Assembly: GCF_007990775.1 (NCBI RefSeq)
Contig: NZ_BJXB01000034.1
Location: forward strand, 1-53,486
Source of the DNA: Deinococcus cellulosilyticus NBRC 106333 = KACC 11606
GTDB taxonomy: Bacteria; Deinococcota; Deinococci; Deinococcales; Deinococcaceae
Reading direction: 5' to 3'
Length of the DNA: 53,486 bases
The notes beneath the pieces were generated by a model. That model made no database searches and was not told where the DNA came from. It saw only the letters and a list, made by a program, of their open reading frames with translations. The position numbers and the translations under genes were made by a program. Position 1 is the first letter of the stretch. Each line of letters starts with the position of its first letter. Below, piece after piece: positions 51,923 through 53,486 of the stretch.

Positions 51923-53353
51923 TCACAGTCGGGTTGGAATGCTCTGTGGAAACTTGAAGAAGTTCTCCGGGTCGTATTTTTTCTTCACATCCACCAGTCT
52001 GGGCAGGTTTTCGCCATAGTAGGCCTTCAGGTAATCCTTGATGTAGTGGTCCACGTAATTCACGTAAGCCCCGACGGTATAGGGCAACATCGCCACCCGG
52101 AACTCCTCCGCCCAGGCGATGGTTTTGGCACCATCCTGAGGGGCGGTCCAGTAGGCATCGAACTGCACCACAAACCTCGCATCCCGCCAGTACATGGCCG
52201 TGGCGTCTTTGGGCACCCGGCTCACGGCCCCTCCCCCACCCAGGAGTTGCACCATCGAAGGCTGACTGGGCAGACTGGAGAGCAGAGGCACAGCATCCAG
52301 GTGTTTTTTCATGAGCCCGATGGCTTCCATCGGGAGGATCTGGTTCACAATCCCCGAACTGCTCTTGAAGATCTGCTGGTCGGTGTGGGGATTGACGTTC
52401 CACATGGGGGTGAAGGGATTCACCCCCAGCATCACCCTTGCAGCCATGATCGCCGGGAGGGTCTGGATGTTGATGGACAGCGGAGGAATCTGCAGCATGG
52501 GCGCCAGCAGTTCCTGAATCTTCGGAAGTTCCAGATCGCTGTCCGGTGTGTACTGGCCATACAGTTTGATGACCTTGGGAGCCTGCTGGGAAACCGTGTG
52601 CGGCACAGCCAGCATCAGGATGCTGGAGATGCTGTCATCCGTGGTGGGAGCCCAGTGCTGAAAGGCGTCCACCACTGCCTCAAAGGTTTCCCACAGGTAA
52701 TTGACCTCAAAGAGCACCACATTGCCAATCGGGTGCACCTTGAAGGTGAATTCAGTGGCAATGCCAAAATTGCCCCCTCCCCCACCCCTGCAGGCCCAGA
52801 ACAGGTCCGGGTTTTCCTTCTCACTGGCAATGAGGAGGTTTCCCTGGGCATCCACAATTTTCACTTCCAGCAGGTTGTCGCACATCAGGCCCCATTTGCG
52901 GGAGGTCACCCCAAAACCACCCCCGAGGGTCAGCCCAGCAAGGCCCACCGAAGCTCCGGTGGCTCCAGGAAGCACCACCCCCACCTCTCCAAGGTCCTCG
53001 AACATGTCCACCATGGCAATGCCAGCACCGATGCGGGCGACCCCAGAGTCACGGGAAACCCGCACGAAATTGATCTCGCTGACATCAATGATCACGCCTC
53101 CCTTGACCAGAGAGGAGTACGCCTCGTAATTGTGTCGGCCTGCCCGCACCCGGAAGGGCAGTTTGTTTTCACGCACGTAACGAATGGCGTTCTGCACGTC
53201 CTCGGTGTCCTGGCAGAACACCACGGTGGTGGGCATCTGGCGGTCATAGGGAGCCCAGGCAGCGAAGCCTTCTCTGGCCTCATTCCATCCAGGGTCCTGT
53301 GGGGTGATGATGCGTCCGGTCAGTTGTGCCTTTGCAGTCAGTTGCTGGGTCAT
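51923..53353 (-). CDS. Berberine-bridge-type FAD-dependent oxidoreductase
   Basis: 476 aa of the PCMH/BBE class. FAD domain with the histidine motif RAGRHNYEAYS (H74, likely 8-alpha-linked to FAD), GATGASVGLAGLTLGGGFGV and a C-terminal BBE tail YDPENFFKFPQSIP. The extra cysteine that makes bicovalent FAD in some family members is not seen in the expected place (GGGFGVTSRKWGL), so single attachment is likely. Substrates in this family include oligosaccharides, alkaloids and phenolics; none can be named here. AAAGG precedes the ATG. No signal peptide. Confidence 0.88.
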   Translation of the reverse strand: MTQQLTAKAQLTGRIITPQDPGWNEAREGFAAWAPYDRQMPTTVVFCQDTEDVQNAIRYVRENKLPFRVRAGRHNYEAYSSLVKGGVIIDVSEINFVRVSRDSGVARIGAGIAMVDMFEDLGEVGVVLPGATGASVGLAGLTLGGGFGVTSRKWGLMCDNLLEVKIVDAQGNLLIASEKENPDLFWACRGGGGGNFGIATEFTFKVHPIGNVVLFEVNYLWETFEAVVDAFQHWAPTTDDSISSILMLAVPHTVSQQAPKVIKLYGQYTPDSDLELPKIQELLAPMLQIPPLSINIQTLPAIMAARVMLGVNPFTPMWNVNPHTDQQIFKSSSGIVNQILPMEAIGLMKKHLDAVPLLSSLPSQPSMVQLLGGGGAVSRVPKDATAMYWRDARFVVQFDAYWTAPQDGAKTIAWAEEFRVAMLPYTVGAYVNYVDHYIKDYLKAYYGENLPRLVDVKKKYDPENFFKFPQSIPTRL

Positions 53354-53460
53354 GAATGGCCTTTCCGCACAGCTTCACTGTGCATGAGAAATGTGCTTCT
53401 GGAGGTCAAATTCAAATGTAGAGAAGACGTGCTGCAAGTCTATAACAGTGTAAAATTGGG

Positions 53461-53486
53461 CCACATCCCTGATTTGAGAGATGTGG
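53461..53486. other. Inverted repeat at the right edge of the window
   Basis: CCACATC (53461-53467) and GATGTGG (53480-53486), separated by 12 nt. The region 53354-53486 upstream of the flavoenzyme holds AT-rich promoter-like sequence (minus strand TTATAGA near 53440); nothing more can be said as the window ends. Confidence 0.3.

Overview
The window looks like a chromosomal segment of a Deinococcus-type bacterium. The main pointers are an IrrE/PprI-type metallopeptidase with its three-part layout (31657-32400, minus), Deinococcus-style N-acylamino-acid racemase and GNAT genes, and very large secreted DUF11/SdrD-like surface proteins next to an outer-membrane-barrel protein. About a dozen first-in-operon genes also carry a -10 element only 5-9 nt before the start codon, which is the leaderless-mRNA layout known to be common in Deinococcus. 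These assignments come from recognising protein motifs by eye; no database was searched. I saw no rRNA, tRNA, CRISPR array or transposase gene.

Layout. 1-2474: end of an amino-acid ABC transporter ATPase, divergent from a racemase-acyltransferase pair that fits D-amino-acid salvage. 2563-5264: two proteins of unknown role and a class I/II aminotransferase. 5415-11043: sucA-sucB-lpd, the 2-oxoglutarate dehydrogenase complex. 11196-12677: a small unknown protein, a CDKN3-like phosphatase and a flavin/PPOX-family stress protein. 13037-29178: a 16-kb, five-gene, same-strand operon of exported beta-rich proteins that includes one outer-membrane-barrel protein; this is the best candidate for an undescribed system. 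29381-31670: a PAS protein divergent from an OmpR-type response regulator and a small membrane protein. 34605-31657 (minus): a TPR membrane protein, NAD(P)HX repair enzyme and irrE packed with almost no spacing. 34804-38434: a shortened GlcE-like protein, then an aldo/keto reductase-quinone oxidoreductase operon with a textbook MerR-type promoter (19-bp spacer) and a divergent merR gene. 38487-42535: an exported TPR protein and a 1000-aa P-loop/TPR protein. 42737-44997: a MarR regulator-MFS exporter pair. 45061-48775: small unknown protein, Mn/Fe superoxide dismutase, PH-domain membrane protein, rluD-like and hslO. 49004-53353: a lipoprotein isoamylase-type glycosidase and a berberine-bridge-type flavoenzyme.

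The gaps carry two kinds of dispersed repeats. One is a palindrome family with ends like GTAGGGGCG and GC-rich arms (4000, 9558, 11063, 12134, 45006, 45457); one copy appears to be split by a 39-bp hairpin insert flanked by a 6-bp direct repeat. The other is a set of heptamer-phased tandem repeats (core TCNGCNN), three of which are arranged as inverted pairs (34657, 39260, 46228, 48836).

Several neighbourhoods suggest shared function: oxidative and radiation stress (irrE, sodA, hslO, PPOX protein, MerR/AKR operon), central carbon flux (sucAB-lpd) and cell envelope architecture (the DUF11 operon, PH-domain and TPR membrane proteins).
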